25,944 bases of DNA from an uncultured Collinsella sp. (GTDB lineage: Bacteria > Actinomycetota > Coriobacteriia > Coriobacteriales > Coriobacteriaceae), in contig CALGZY010000148.1 in assembly GCA_937934355.1 (NCBI GenBank), positions 1 to 25,944 of the forward strand. The letters run 5' to 3'. Made by a program: the position numbers and the translations under genes. Positions 7,101-13,949 of the stretch are shown in pieces; the stretch's first letter is position 1; every line of letters begins with the position of its first letter. The notes under the pieces are model-generated. The model worked only from the letters and a program-made list of their open reading frames with translations. It searched no databases and was not told where the DNA came from.

Positions 7101-8396
7101 TTATTTGGCGCCTTGCATGACCTCGTCAAGGGTAACGTTGACGGCGTGCTGCGTCGGCACCCAGTCGACCTTCAGGAACAGCGCGGCCACCGTGATGGGG
7201 ATATAGCTGAACATAAAGATCGGGAAGGTAAACAGGTTAGTCACCAGACGCCACTTTTGCGCGCAGTGAATGTGCTTGTACTCAAAGATAGTCGTGAGCA
7301 GCGCCAGGATAAAGAAGGTCTGATACATCATGGCGAAGGTCATAATGAGCGAAGCGGCGCACGCCTGCATCTCGACTTCGGTAGCCAAGAAACCATGCGA
7401 AAGGCCACCCACAATCAAGAACGTCGCATTAGCGAGCATCGAGATCAGCGATAGCAGCATACCCGGGGCGATCGTCATGAACATGTCGTAGGCGGCAAAG
7501 CGATGATAGCGGAACGTCGACTTGACCAGATGCTTACCGTAGGTAAAGAACACCTGGTAAAAGCCCTTGGTCCAGCGCATACGCTGCTTCCAGGATGCCT
7601 TGAACGTCACGGGTTGCTCGTCAAAGAACTCCGCCGGTGCATAGCCAATGCGAATACCGTGAATAGCGCAGAACGTAGTGAACTGAATGTCCTCGGTCAG
7701 CGTGTGGAAATGCCAACCGTGCATGCCCTCGATAACGCTTGACGAGATAAGGTAACCCGAACCCGAAACAGCGCAGGACGTCTTGCAGATATTACGCGCG
7801 TTGTTGAGGAAGCGCGCCTCGCGTAGATACCACGTGGCATTAGCAGCCGAGATCCACGAGCTGCCGAAGTTCTTGGAATTGCGATAGCTCGTGACCACAT
7901 GGAAGCCCTGGTCAAAGGCATCATTCATCTTGGAAACGTAATCGCGGGAGATAACGTTATCGGCATCGAAGATAAAGTAGCCCTCAAACGTGTCGGGATA
8001 CTCGTTGAGAATGCGGTCGAAGCCAAAGTCCATGACCCAGCTCTTGCCCTTGCGGGCCAGGTCATTGCGCTCGTAAACAATGGCACCGGCCTCGCGCGCG
8101 AGCTGCGCCGTGTTGTCGGTGCAGGCATCGGCGACCACGAAAACCTCGATGAGCTCGGACGGATAATCCTGGTCCTTGATGGAGCGAACGAGGTTGGCGA
8201 TCACGGCCTCCTCATTATGCGCCGCGATAAAAAAGGCATAGCGATGGAGTTTTTTGGCCTTGGGAGGCGCGACCTCGCCACGAAGAGCGCCAATGACAAA
8301 GAAGACCACCTGGTACAGAAAGCAGACCGTGAGCAGCGTGACGACAATCTGGTTGAAGATCACGATGGGTGTGTTGGTTTGTAAAAAGGCGAGCAT
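7101..8396 (-). CDS. Membrane glycosyltransferase, family 2, processive type
   Basis: 431-residue membrane glycosyltransferase. An N-terminal membrane helix (about 8-35) is followed by a GT-A domain with FFIAAHNEEAVI (nucleotide-binding start), FVVADACTDNT, the FIFDADN (DxD) motif, HTLTEDIQFTT (TED, catalytic base) and KQRMRWTKGFYQVF (QxxRW). Four hydrophobic segments follow at the C-terminus. The D, D, D, QxxRW pattern is that of polysaccharide synthases such as cellulose, hyaluronan and PNAG synthases, so it probably makes or extends a cell-surface glycan; the sugar is unknown. ATG at 8396 has GGGAG 6 nt upstream and is preferred over TTG at 8411. A TTGAAC / TAAGAT pair in the 82-base upstream gap is a weak promoter candidate. 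It is flanked by its own terminator. Confidence 0.88.
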   Translation of the reverse strand: MLAFLQTNTPIVIFNQIVVTLLTVCFLYQVVFFVIGALRGEVAPPKAKKLHRYAFFIAAHNEEAVIANLVRSIKDQDYPSELIEVFVVADACTDNTAQLAREAGAIVYERNDLARKGKSWVMDFGFDRILNEYPDTFEGYFIFDADNVISRDYVSKMNDAFDQGFHVVTSYRNSKNFGSSWISAANATWYLREARFLNNARNICKTSCAVSGSGYLISSSVIEGMHGWHFHTLTEDIQFTTFCAIHGIRIGYAPAEFFDEQPVTFKASWKQRMRWTKGFYQVFFTYGKHLVKSTFRYHRFAAYDMFMTIAPGMLLSLISMLANATFLIVGGLSHGFLATEVEMQACAASLIMTFAMMYQTFFILALLTTIFEYKHIHCAQKWRLVTNLFTFPIFMFSYIPITVAALFLKVDWVPTQHAVNVTLDEVMQGAK

Positions 8397-8478
8397 GCAG
8401 GCTCCCAGCAACGCGTAACGTAAACAATCGTATATCTTACCGCAGGCTTACCGAGTTCAAGAAACCACCTAATACTGG

Positions 8479-9492
8479 CTAGGCTTCGAGAAGACCGAGC
8501 TGCGGAACGATTTCATCTCCAACGGCCGTGCGACCGAGCGAGCGAGGAGCCAGATCGTCGAGAACCGCGGCGAGATCCCACGGCAACTCGTCGCGGCACT
8601 CAATGCGCTCCCCCGTCACGGGATGGTCGAACGCCACGCGCCAGGAATGAAGGAACTGCCTGGTCAGGCCCTGGTCGGCGCGCGCATCGCACTTGCCGTA
8701 GAGTGGATCGCCCACGCAGGCGTGGTTGATATGACGCATATGCACGCGAATCTGGTGCGTGCGACCGGTAAACAGATGGCACTCAACGAGCGTATAACCA
8801 TCGTCAAAGCGCGTGGAATCAAAGCGCTCGAGGACTTTAAAGGTCGTAATGGCCTGACGGGCAAAGGGGTCGTCCGAAACCGCCATCTTGACGCGGTCGC
8901 GCGTAGAACGGGCGATACCGGTATTGATGGTGCCCTCGTCCATGGCGATGTGCCCGTGGACAAGCGTGATATAGCGGCGGTCGAGCGCACGCGTGCGAAT
9001 GAGATTTTGAAGCGCGCGCTGGGTGTCGTCGTCTTTTGCCGCGAGCATAAGGCCCGAGGTATCGCGATCCAGGCGATGCACGATGCCGGGGCGGTCCTCA
9101 CCCTGCACGGTACCAAGATGATCGATACCGCAGTGGTAGACCAAGGCGTTCGCAAGCGTGCCGCTCTCGTGGCCGTGGGCGGGATGGCACACCAGCCCGC
9201 GCTGCTTGGAGAGCACAATGAGATAGTCGTCCTCATAGCGAATGTCGAGCGGGATGGCCTCGGGAATCACATCGGTGGGATCGTGCGGCTCGGGCAGGTC
9301 GACCGAGATGCGGTCACCGGCGCGTACGGCATACTTTTTTGACAGACAGGTCTCGCCGTTCACGATTACGGCGCCGCCCTCGATCAGATACGCGCAGGCA
9401 GAGCGCGTGGGGCAGCCGTCGTTGGCACCCAAAAAGGCGTCGAGACGCTGGCCAGAGCAATCGTCGGCAACAAGAATATGGATGCCGGCCAT
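8479..9492 (-). CDS. RluD-family 23S rRNA/tRNA pseudouridine synthase
   Basis: 337 residues. The N-terminal S4 RNA-binding domain (about 15-65, including RLDAFLGAN and GAVIVNG) precedes the catalytic domain with GLVCHPAHGHESGTLANALVYH and the catalytic motif GIVHRLDRDTSGLML (active-site Asp at about 142), followed by ITTFKVLERF and the C-terminal HLFTGRTHQIRVHM block. All hallmark residues of the RluA/RluC/RluD class are present. The target uridine cannot be assigned; genes next to lspA are commonly annotated rluD. The start ATG overlaps the lspA stop by one base (TAATG), so translation is probably coupled. Confidence 0.92.
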   Translation of the reverse strand: MAGIHILVADDCSGQRLDAFLGANDGCPTRSACAYLIEGGAVIVNGETCLSKKYAVRAGDRISVDLPEPHDPTDVIPEAIPLDIRYEDDYLIVLSKQRGLVCHPAHGHESGTLANALVYHCGIDHLGTVQGEDRPGIVHRLDRDTSGLMLAAKDDDTQRALQNLIRTRALDRRYITLVHGHIAMDEGTINTGIARSTRDRVKMAVSDDPFARQAITTFKVLERFDSTRFDDGYTLVECHLFTGRTHQIRVHMRHINHACVGDPLYGKCDARADQGLTRQFLHSWRVAFDHPVTGERIECRDELPWDLAAVLDDLAPRSLGRTAVGDEIVPQLGLLEA

Positions 9493-10073
9493 TAACGATC
9501 ATTCCTTTCGCGAATCTTGCGGGCACGCTCCCCACGCTGCTTGGCTTTGCGCTTAGCGCGGGCCTCATCACGGGCATTGAGCTCAGCAGTCGCATCGACC
9601 TCGCGAGCGGCGGGACTCAAGAACATGTAACCGATAAGCGCCAGCACAACACCGACCGTAATGCCGATATCGGCCACATTGAAGACGGGAAAGTCGATGA
9701 AGGTGGTGGCAATAAAATCGGTCACAAAGCCAAAGGCCAAACGATCGATAGCGTTGCCGATAGCACCGCCCGCGACCATAGCCATGCCCACAACCTCCAA
9801 GCGAGCAAGCTGGGGCGCGCGAAGCAAGTACACGGCAATGGCGACAATGACCGCAAGCGCCAGCAAAGCAAACGCAACGCCATGCCCCTCGCCCATGCTA
9901 AAGGCAGCACCGATATTGCGGACAAACAGGAAGTCGATCACACCGGGGATAACAGTCACATGCAAAGCGTCGCCCACGGCACGAACCGCAAGCTTGGTCA
10001 GCTGATCAAAAAGCAGCACAACCAGCACCACCCCACCAGCAACACCTAACCGCCAGCGCAAAGGCGGCGTCAT
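9492..10073 (-). CDS. lspA: Lipoprotein signal peptidase (signal peptidase II)
   Basis: Membrane aspartyl protease that removes signal peptides from prolipoproteins after lipidation. Four hydrophobic helices are visible. Family motifs: FDQLTKLAVR, the FVRNIGAAFSMGEG box, GGAIGNAIDRL with the first catalytic Asp, and FPVFNVADIGI with the second. After the last helix there is an unusual tail of about 40 residues rich in Arg, Lys and Glu (DEARAKRKAKQRGERARKIR), cytoplasmic by topology. The start is ambiguous between ATG at 10073 (GGGG only 2 nt upstream) and TTG at 10091 (AGGGG 6 nt upstream). It forms a two-gene unit with the downstream pseudouridine synthase. Confidence 0.92.
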   Translation of the reverse strand: MTPPLRWRLGVAGGVVLVVLLFDQLTKLAVRAVGDALHVTVIPGVIDFLFVRNIGAAFSMGEGHGVAFALLALAVIVAIAVYLLRAPQLARLEVVGMAMVAGGAIGNAIDRLAFGFVTDFIATTFIDFPVFNVADIGITVGVVLALIGYMFLSPAAREVDATAELNARDEARAKRKAKQRGERARKIRERNDR

Positions 10074-10211
10074 ATCCCCAGCACGACCCAAATCAATCCC
10101 CTACCCTCAAGAACATCGAATTACATTTAACGCAAGTAATCATCTTATAGTGACAAACGCCAAACCCGCAGCATATTCACCAACGCTGGCGAAATAACCA
10201 GCACAAAACAA

Positions 10212-10242
10212 AAGCGACATTCCGAATAACGGAATGTCGCTT
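10212..10242 (-). terminator. Perfect 13-bp hairpin, terminator-like on the minus strand
   Basis: AAGCGACATTCCG and CGGAATGTCGCTT are exactly complementary around a 5-nt loop. Read on the minus strand the hairpin is followed by TTTTGTTTTG, as in an intrinsic terminator; on the plus strand it is followed by GATAG. No minus-strand gene lies upstream of it, only the repeat copy A and its accessory hairpin. Confidence 0.65.
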
Positions 10243-10325
10243 GATAGCTTTCGACTAAGAGCGAAAGCGAAAGAAAGCCTTTAGCTCCAGCAATGGAAAC
10301 GCCGCATTACCGTCGCCAACAGCGA

Positions 10326-10423
10326 AAACGTCCCTAAGCGAGCAAGGTGACGTGAAAGAGGAGGGAAGCGTACTTTGGTACGCGACCGACGATTGAACGT
10401 CAGATTGCCGCTTAGGGGCGTTT
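10326..10423 (+). repeat. Structured intergenic repeat, copy A (GA-interrupted hairpin)
   Basis: A 98-nt imperfect inverted repeat. The arms AAACG-T-CCCTAAGCG / CGCTTAGGG-G-CGTTT form the base; a bulged A follows. GCAA / TTGC then borders opposed GG/GA, and TGACGT / ACGTCA is next. After that a run of short helices is separated by opposed GA dinucleotides (GAAAGAGGAGGGAA against GACCGACGATTGA), and GCGTAC-TTTG-GTACGC closes the tip. It shares the tip arm with copies D and E, and the GCAAGGTGACGTGAAA / TTGAACGTCAGATTG block with copy C. The strand given is the one on which outer mismatches read as G-T wobbles. Confidence 0.85.
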
Positions 10424-10436
10424 GCAGCGTCGAGCC

Positions 10437-10464
10437 GTTACGCGGTTTGGTAAAACCGCGTAAC
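10437..10464 (+). repeat. Accessory hairpin of copy A
   Basis: GTTACGCGGTTT and AAACCGCGTAAC are perfectly complementary around a GGTA loop. It follows copy A after a linker containing GCAGCGTCGA. The same linker and a matching hairpin follow copy C at 13922-13949, with a compensated two-base-pair difference. Confidence 0.85.
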
Positions 10465-10590
10465 TTCATCGTAGAAGCACGCTTGCGGGCGGCGGATGCT
10501 CGTCTCCTGTCGCCCGCTCACCGAGGCCCGGCAATTGCCTTAATATCTTAAGGACCTCGATTTGTCCAAGACTGAGCGAAGGAGCTCATC

Positions 10591-12021
10591 ATGAGCGACG
10601 GAAAGAAAAAGCTTTCCTTCTTGACGGTCATCTCGACCATCATCTGCGTCGTCTTCGTTTGCGAGGCCGCCGCACCTGCTGCTGCCATTGGCAACCAGCA
10701 GTTCTTCTGGTGGATCTTCCTGATTCTGACCTTCCTGCTCCCTTATGGCATGGTCGTTGCCGAGCTCGGCACTACCTATGACGGCGAGGGTGGCATTTAC
10801 GACTGGGTACGCGATGGTCTGGGCGACAAGTGGGGTGCCCGCATTTCGTACTACTACTGGGTTAACTACCCGCTGTGGATTGCCTCGCTGGCCACCATGT
10901 TCCCTGACATTTTGGGTATGGTCTTTGGCGTCGAGTTCAATCTGATTGCCAAGATTGGTATCGACCTTGCCTTTGTGTGGATCGTCTATCTTATGGGTCG
11001 CTCCAAGGCTGCCGACTCCGAGTGGGTCCTGAACGGCGGCGCCATCATCAAGGTTGCCGTTGCCGTTATCGTCGGCGCTTTGGGCATCTGGTACGCCATG
11101 GAGAACGGTTTTGCGAACGATATGTCCGCTGCCACCTTCTTGCCCGAGCTCACCAACACCAACGCGCTTGGCTACCTGTCGATTATCATCTTTAACTTCA
11201 TGGGCTTCGAGGTCATCTGCACCATGACCGACGATATGGCCGATCCCGCTCGCGATATCCCCAAGGCTATCATCGTCGGCGGCCTGTCCATCGCCGTGAT
11301 CTATCTGTTCGCTGGCTTTGGAATCGCCGCTGCTGTGCCGGCCGATTCCATCGATCCCGACTACGGCATGATTTACGCTGTCCAGACTATTGTGGGCGAT
11401 TCCATGATCTTTAAGGTCATCTGCATCGCCTTCCTGATCACGCTGCTCGCCAACATGGCTGCCTGGTCCTTCGGCGTCAACTCCGTTGCTCGCTATGCTG
11501 CCGAGCATGGCAACATGCCCAAGGTCTTCGCCTCGATGATCTCGGATGACGACATGCCCAACGGCGCCAACCTGGTCAACGCCATCGTTGCCTCCCTGGT
11601 GCTGTGCCTGCAGCTGGTTCCCATCGACGCCATCTCCAACGGTGTCTTCTGGATGCTCTTCGGTACCTCCGTTGTCTTCCTGCTGCTGACCTACATCCCG
11701 ATGTTCCCGGCATTCCTCAACCTTCGTAAGAACGACCCCAACCGTGAGCGTATCTTTACGTTCCCGTTTAAGGGCGCCATGATGAAGGTCATGCTGGCTA
11801 TTCCCTGCATCGAGCTGATTCTGGCTATCGTTGCAACGCTGATTCCGTTCTCTGTCGATGAGATTGGCGATAAGGTCCCGATGATCGTCATCTTCATCGT
11901 GCTCTTGCTTATTGGCGAGGTTGTCCGCGTCGTCAGTGCTAAGGGCCGCGAGACCGAGTACAAGGGTCTCACTCCCGAGCTGGCTGCTCAGCGCCTCGCT
12001 GAGGAGTCCGAGGAGGACTAG
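10591..12021 (+). CDS. APC-superfamily amino acid/polyamine transporter, probable agmatine:putrescine antiporter
   Basis: 476 residues with about 12 hydrophobic helices. The first carries a substrate-type motif (TVISTIICVVFVCEAAAPAAAIGN), and helix 2 is followed by VAELGTTYDGEGGIYDWVRDGLG, the consensus APC loop found in AguD, CadB and GadC relatives. FNFMGFEVICTMTDDMADPARDIPKAI is the family's helix 6/loop motif. The C-terminus is acidic. The ATG is preceded by GAAGGAG. The next gene is an agmatine deiminase, so import of agmatine in exchange for putrescine, as for AguD, is the best inference; the specificity is not readable from sequence. Codon use is very regular and C-rich at third positions, suggesting strong expression. 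Confidence 0.8.
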   Translation: MSDGKKKLSFLTVISTIICVVFVCEAAAPAAAIGNQQFFWWIFLILTFLLPYGMVVAELGTTYDGEGGIYDWVRDGLGDKWGARISYYYWVNYPLWIASLATMFPDILGMVFGVEFNLIAKIGIDLAFVWIVYLMGRSKAADSEWVLNGGAIIKVAVAVIVGALGIWYAMENGFANDMSAATFLPELTNTNALGYLSIIIFNFMGFEVICTMTDDMADPARDIPKAIIVGGLSIAVIYLFAGFGIAAAVPADSIDPDYGMIYAVQTIVGDSMIFKVICIAFLITLLANMAAWSFGVNSVARYAAEHGNMPKVFASMISDDDMPNGANLVNAIVASLVLCLQLVPIDAISNGVFWMLFGTSVVFLLLTYIPMFPAFLNLRKNDPNRERIFTFPFKGAMMKVMLAIPCIELILAIVATLIPFSVDEIGDKVPMIVIFIVLLLIGEVVRVVSAKGRETEYKGLTPELAAQRLAEESEED

Positions 12022-12032
12022 AGCACCCGGAT

Positions 12033-12091
12033 TCGGGGCTCCAACCTTCCTCGCGTACCAACGTACGCTTCGTCGGGCTTGTCGCTCCCGA
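12033..12091 (-). repeat. Structured intergenic repeat, copy B (diverged)
   Basis: Starts 12 bases after the transporter stop codon. The tip GCGTAC-CAAC-GTACGC (12053-12068) and the CTC / TTCG bases beside it match copy D, and TCGGG/CCCGA closes the base, but the middle helices are poorly matched. It is immediately flanked by two other small hairpins: GAGC-CCCG/CGGG-GCTC (12021-12040) and GCCTC-TTCG-GAGGC (12106-12119, a UUCG-type tetraloop). Together they may end transporter transcripts. The strand is assigned by similarity to copy D. Confidence 0.6.
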
Positions 12092-12232
12092 CTCGGGACG
12101 TTCTAGCCTCTTCGGAGGCGTGCCCAAGCAACAGGTTTGCTAACCTTTCTCTGAGGTGGGTGTGAGCTATTGCTCCGGTAACCACCGCCCGCCCCAATCT
12201 CTCTTCCGTATCCTTCGTGCGTTTTGTCTCCG

Positions 12233-12360
12233 CGCACCGGGTTACGTCGTCGCTTGCCGGTGCGACATCCGTGAAAACCGGTGCCAGGCGCCCCGACCTT
12301 TGCCGGGGAACGGGCGCCTACCATCTCTTGGTTTTAGGCTGCGGGTAACCCGCCCGCAGC
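12233..12360 (+). promoter_or_regulatory. Structured 5' leader of agmatine deiminase gene
   Basis: Within the 368-base gap before the gene, three strong hairpins follow one another. CGCACCGG/CCGGTGCG is at 12233-12264. A longer stem lies at 12274-12335, built from AAAACC, GGT and AGGCGCCC pairing with GGGCGCCT, ACC and GGTTTT. GCTGCGGG/CCCGCAGC is at 12338-12360. The ribosome binding site GGAGG follows at 12378-12382. The middle stem ends in TTTT and contains an alternative CCCCG/CGGGG pairing, so attenuation is possible. I do not recognise a known riboswitch class. Confidence 0.5.
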
Positions 12361-12389
12361 AAGCGATCGTTCGATTTGGAGGAAATCTT

Positions 12390-13595
12390 ATGCGTACGAT
12401 CACCGAGTCCGAGTCCACCCCTAAGGCCGATGGCTTCTTTATGCCTGCTGAGTTCGCCCCGCAGGATCGCGTGTGGATGGGCTGGCCCCATCGCACCGAT
12501 ACCTGGGCCCATGGTGCCAAGCCGGCTCAGAAGCAGTATGCCGCCATCGCTCGTGCCATCGCCGAGTTCACCCCGGTCACCATGTGCGCCAACCAGGCCG
12601 ACTACGCCAACTGCAAGGCCGCCTTTGAGGAAGACGAGAACGTCACCGTTATCGAGATGACCACCGACGATGCTTGGTTCCGCGACACCGCTGCCACTTT
12701 TGTTATCAACGGCAAGGGCGATAAGCGCGCCAACCACTGGCACTTCAACGCCTACGGCGGCCTCGTCGACGGCCTCTATTTCCCGTGGGACAAGGACGAG
12801 CAGATTGCCCTTAAGATGGCTGAGCTTTCCGGCTGCCGTCGCTATCGTCCCGATGACATGATCCTCGAGGGCGGTTCCATCACCGTCGACGGCGAAGGCA
12901 CCGTGGTCGTGACCGACCAGTGCCTGCTTTCCCCGGGCCGCACCTGCTCTGCGGTTCTGGAGGAGGAAGAGGATCCCGAGTCCATCTGGCCCAAGTTCCA
13001 CAAGAAGTTTGAGCCCTGGAGTGAGGAACTTCGCGCCTATATGGACGAGCACCTCAAGGATTACCTGGGTGTCGAGAAGGTCATCTGGGTTAAGGAGGGC
13101 ATCGACCCCGAGGAGACCAACGGCCACATCGATGATGTCGCTACGTTCATCGCTCCGGGCGTCATGGCTTGCATCTGGACCGACGATCCCGAGTATCCGT
13201 TCTACGAGCAGTGCCACGCTGTCTACGAGACCCTCTCCAACGCCGTTGACGCCAAGGGCCGCAAGATGAAGGTCTACAAGCTCTGTATGCCTGTGAACCC
13301 GCTGTTCATGGACCAGGCTTCCTGCGACACCATCGACGCCGACGAGAACGCCGAGCCGCGCGTTGCCGACGAGCCGCTGATCGCCTCCTACATGAACTAC
13401 CTGGTCACCAACCACGGCGTTATCGTCCCGCAGTACGGCGACGAGAACGACCGGCTTGCCGTTGACACGCTCCAGAAGATCTACGACGAGGTCTGGGGCG
13501 AGGGCGTCTACAAATGCGTCGGCGTTAAGTCTGAGCAGGTCGTCTTCGGCGGCGGAAATATCCACTGCATTACGCAGCAGGAACCGTCCGCTTAA
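12390..13595 (+). CDS. aguA: Agmatine deiminase
   Basis: Guanidino-group hydrolase of the PAD-like (pentein) fold, converting agmatine to N-carbamoylputrescine plus ammonia. 401 residues from the ATG at 12390, which has TTTGGAGG upstream; a longer in-frame reading exists but is Cys/Arg-rich and unlikely. Motifs: DDAWFRDT (about 93-100), HWHFNAYGGLVDGLYFPWDKD, EGGSITVDGEGT, ETNGHIDDV with the catalytic His at about 246, and GGGNIHCITQQEP with the nucleophilic Cys at about 393. Two oddities: the usual RDTGPTF reads RDTAATF, and about 20 extra charged residues (around 188-220) follow LLSPGR. Putrescine carbamoyltransferase and carbamate kinase, the usual partners for ATP recovery, are not nearby. 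Confidence 0.92.
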   Translation: MRTITESESTPKADGFFMPAEFAPQDRVWMGWPHRTDTWAHGAKPAQKQYAAIARAIAEFTPVTMCANQADYANCKAAFEEDENVTVIEMTTDDAWFRDTAATFVINGKGDKRANHWHFNAYGGLVDGLYFPWDKDEQIALKMAELSGCRRYRPDDMILEGGSITVDGEGTVVVTDQCLLSPGRTCSAVLEEEEDPESIWPKFHKKFEPWSEELRAYMDEHLKDYLGVEKVIWVKEGIDPEETNGHIDDVATFIAPGVMACIWTDDPEYPFYEQCHAVYETLSNAVDAKGRKMKVYKLCMPVNPLFMDQASCDTIDADENAEPRVADEPLIASYMNYLVTNHGVIVPQYGDENDRLAVDTLQKIYDEVWGEGVYKCVGVKSEQVVFGGGNIHCITQQEPSA

Positions 13596-13608
13596 TCGTC
13601 TGGCTCTC

Positions 13609-13694
13609 CGAGGCACCCCATCTCGCCGCTCAAACCGTCGCTCGCGTACCGAAGTACGCTTCGCTCCTCTTTCGCGGCGACCTGGGGCACCTCG
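13609..13694 (-). repeat. Structured intergenic repeat, copy D
   Basis: An 86-nt hairpin starting 14 bases after the aguA stop. On the minus strand it reads CGAGG-tg-CCCCA-gg-TCGCCGC, then the conserved GAAAGAGGAGCGAA, the tip GCGTAC-TTCG-GTACGC, and the partner arm GAGCGACGGTTTGA, GCGGCGA-ga-TGGGG-tg-CCTCG. Paired blocks are exact; the lower-case steps face each other as TG/TG or GG/GA. A further CTGG/CCAG pairing outside (about 13599-13709) may extend it. This copy shows the architecture most cleanly. Confidence 0.85.
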
Positions 13695-13737
13695 AAAACC
13701 CAGCCGATCAATCGGACCGACGTAGCTAGTTATCGCA

Positions 13738-13808
13738 TTAGTCGTTGGGGACGTTCTTAAACGACTGCTTGCGACTAAGGCAACGCTGATGTCTTGGCAA
13801 TGTCAGCG
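13738..13808. other. Small hairpins between repeat copies D and C
   Basis: AGTCGTT/AACGACT (13740-13766, perfect 7 bp, alternatively TAGTCG with CGACTA to 13777) and CGCTGA/TCAGCG (13784-13808). No gene is visible in the 353-base gap between aguA and the RGG-protein gene, which is filled by copies D and C and these hairpins. The two genes converge here. Confidence 0.5.
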
Positions 13809-13810
13809 AG

Positions 13811-13907
13811 CGGGTCGCATTTGAGGCAAGGTGACGTGAAACGAAAGGGCGCTGACCTTCTGGTCGCGCCCTTGAAGTTGAACGTCAGATTGTCCAAATG
13901 CGGCCCG
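13811..13907 (+). repeat. Structured intergenic repeat, copy C
   Basis: A 97-nt hairpin: CGGG-T-CGCATTTG / CAAATGCG-G-CCCG at the base, then a bulged A, CAAGGTGACGTGAA against TTGAACGTCAGATTG (shared with copy A), opposed GA / GAA, AAGGGCGC / GCGCCCTT, and a tip GACC-TTCT-GGTC that replaces GCGTAC. The base and tip sequences differ completely from copy A but remain paired. Confidence 0.85.
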
Positions 13908-13921
13908 CGCAGCGTCGACCC

Positions 13922-13949
13922 GTTACGGCGTTTGGTAAAACGCCGTAAC
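13922..13949 (+). repeat. Accessory hairpin of copy C
   Basis: GTTACGGCGTTT / AAACGCCGTAAC, a perfect 12-bp stem with a GGTA loop, linked to copy C by GCAGCGTCGA. Its last base is the first base of the stop codon of the minus-strand RGG gene, so that gene's mRNA folds this hairpin right after its stop. Confidence 0.85.

Larger units (their letters stand above)
10074..10590. other. 517-base non-coding divergent region packed with hairpins
   Basis: This gap between lspA and the APC transporter has no convincing gene. From left to right it contains a perfect 13-bp hairpin (10212-10242), a perfect 7-bp hairpin GCTTTCG/CGAAAGC (10247-10268), the repeat-family copy A (10326-10423), and a 28-nt hairpin (10437-10464). 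An 86-base stretch before the transporter's ribosome binding site shows no clear promoter. A 62-codon frame on the minus strand (10281-10469) is encoded by the repeat and is not believed. Confidence 0.7.

Noticed and set aside
10281..10469. A 62-codon reading frame on the minus strand
   Set aside because: It is encoded by repeat copy A and its accessory hairpin. Similar peptides (RSRTxVRFxPLSR) appear in frames crossing copy D, so it is a shadow of the structured repeat, not a gene.
10540..11508. Long minus-strand frame opposite the APC transporter
   Set aside because: Asp/Gly/His-rich shadow frame with no recognisable domain; the plus-strand transporter explains the region.
12156..12389. 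Upstream in-frame extension of agmatine deiminase
   Set aside because: The extension is Cys/Arg-rich, has no family similarity, and is encoded by the hairpin leader; the start at 12390 has a clear GGAGG site.
12318..13616. Long minus-strand frame (432 codons) opposite aguA
   Set aside because: It is the antisense shadow of a strongly codon-biased gene; aguA has complete catalytic motifs and a good ribosome binding site.
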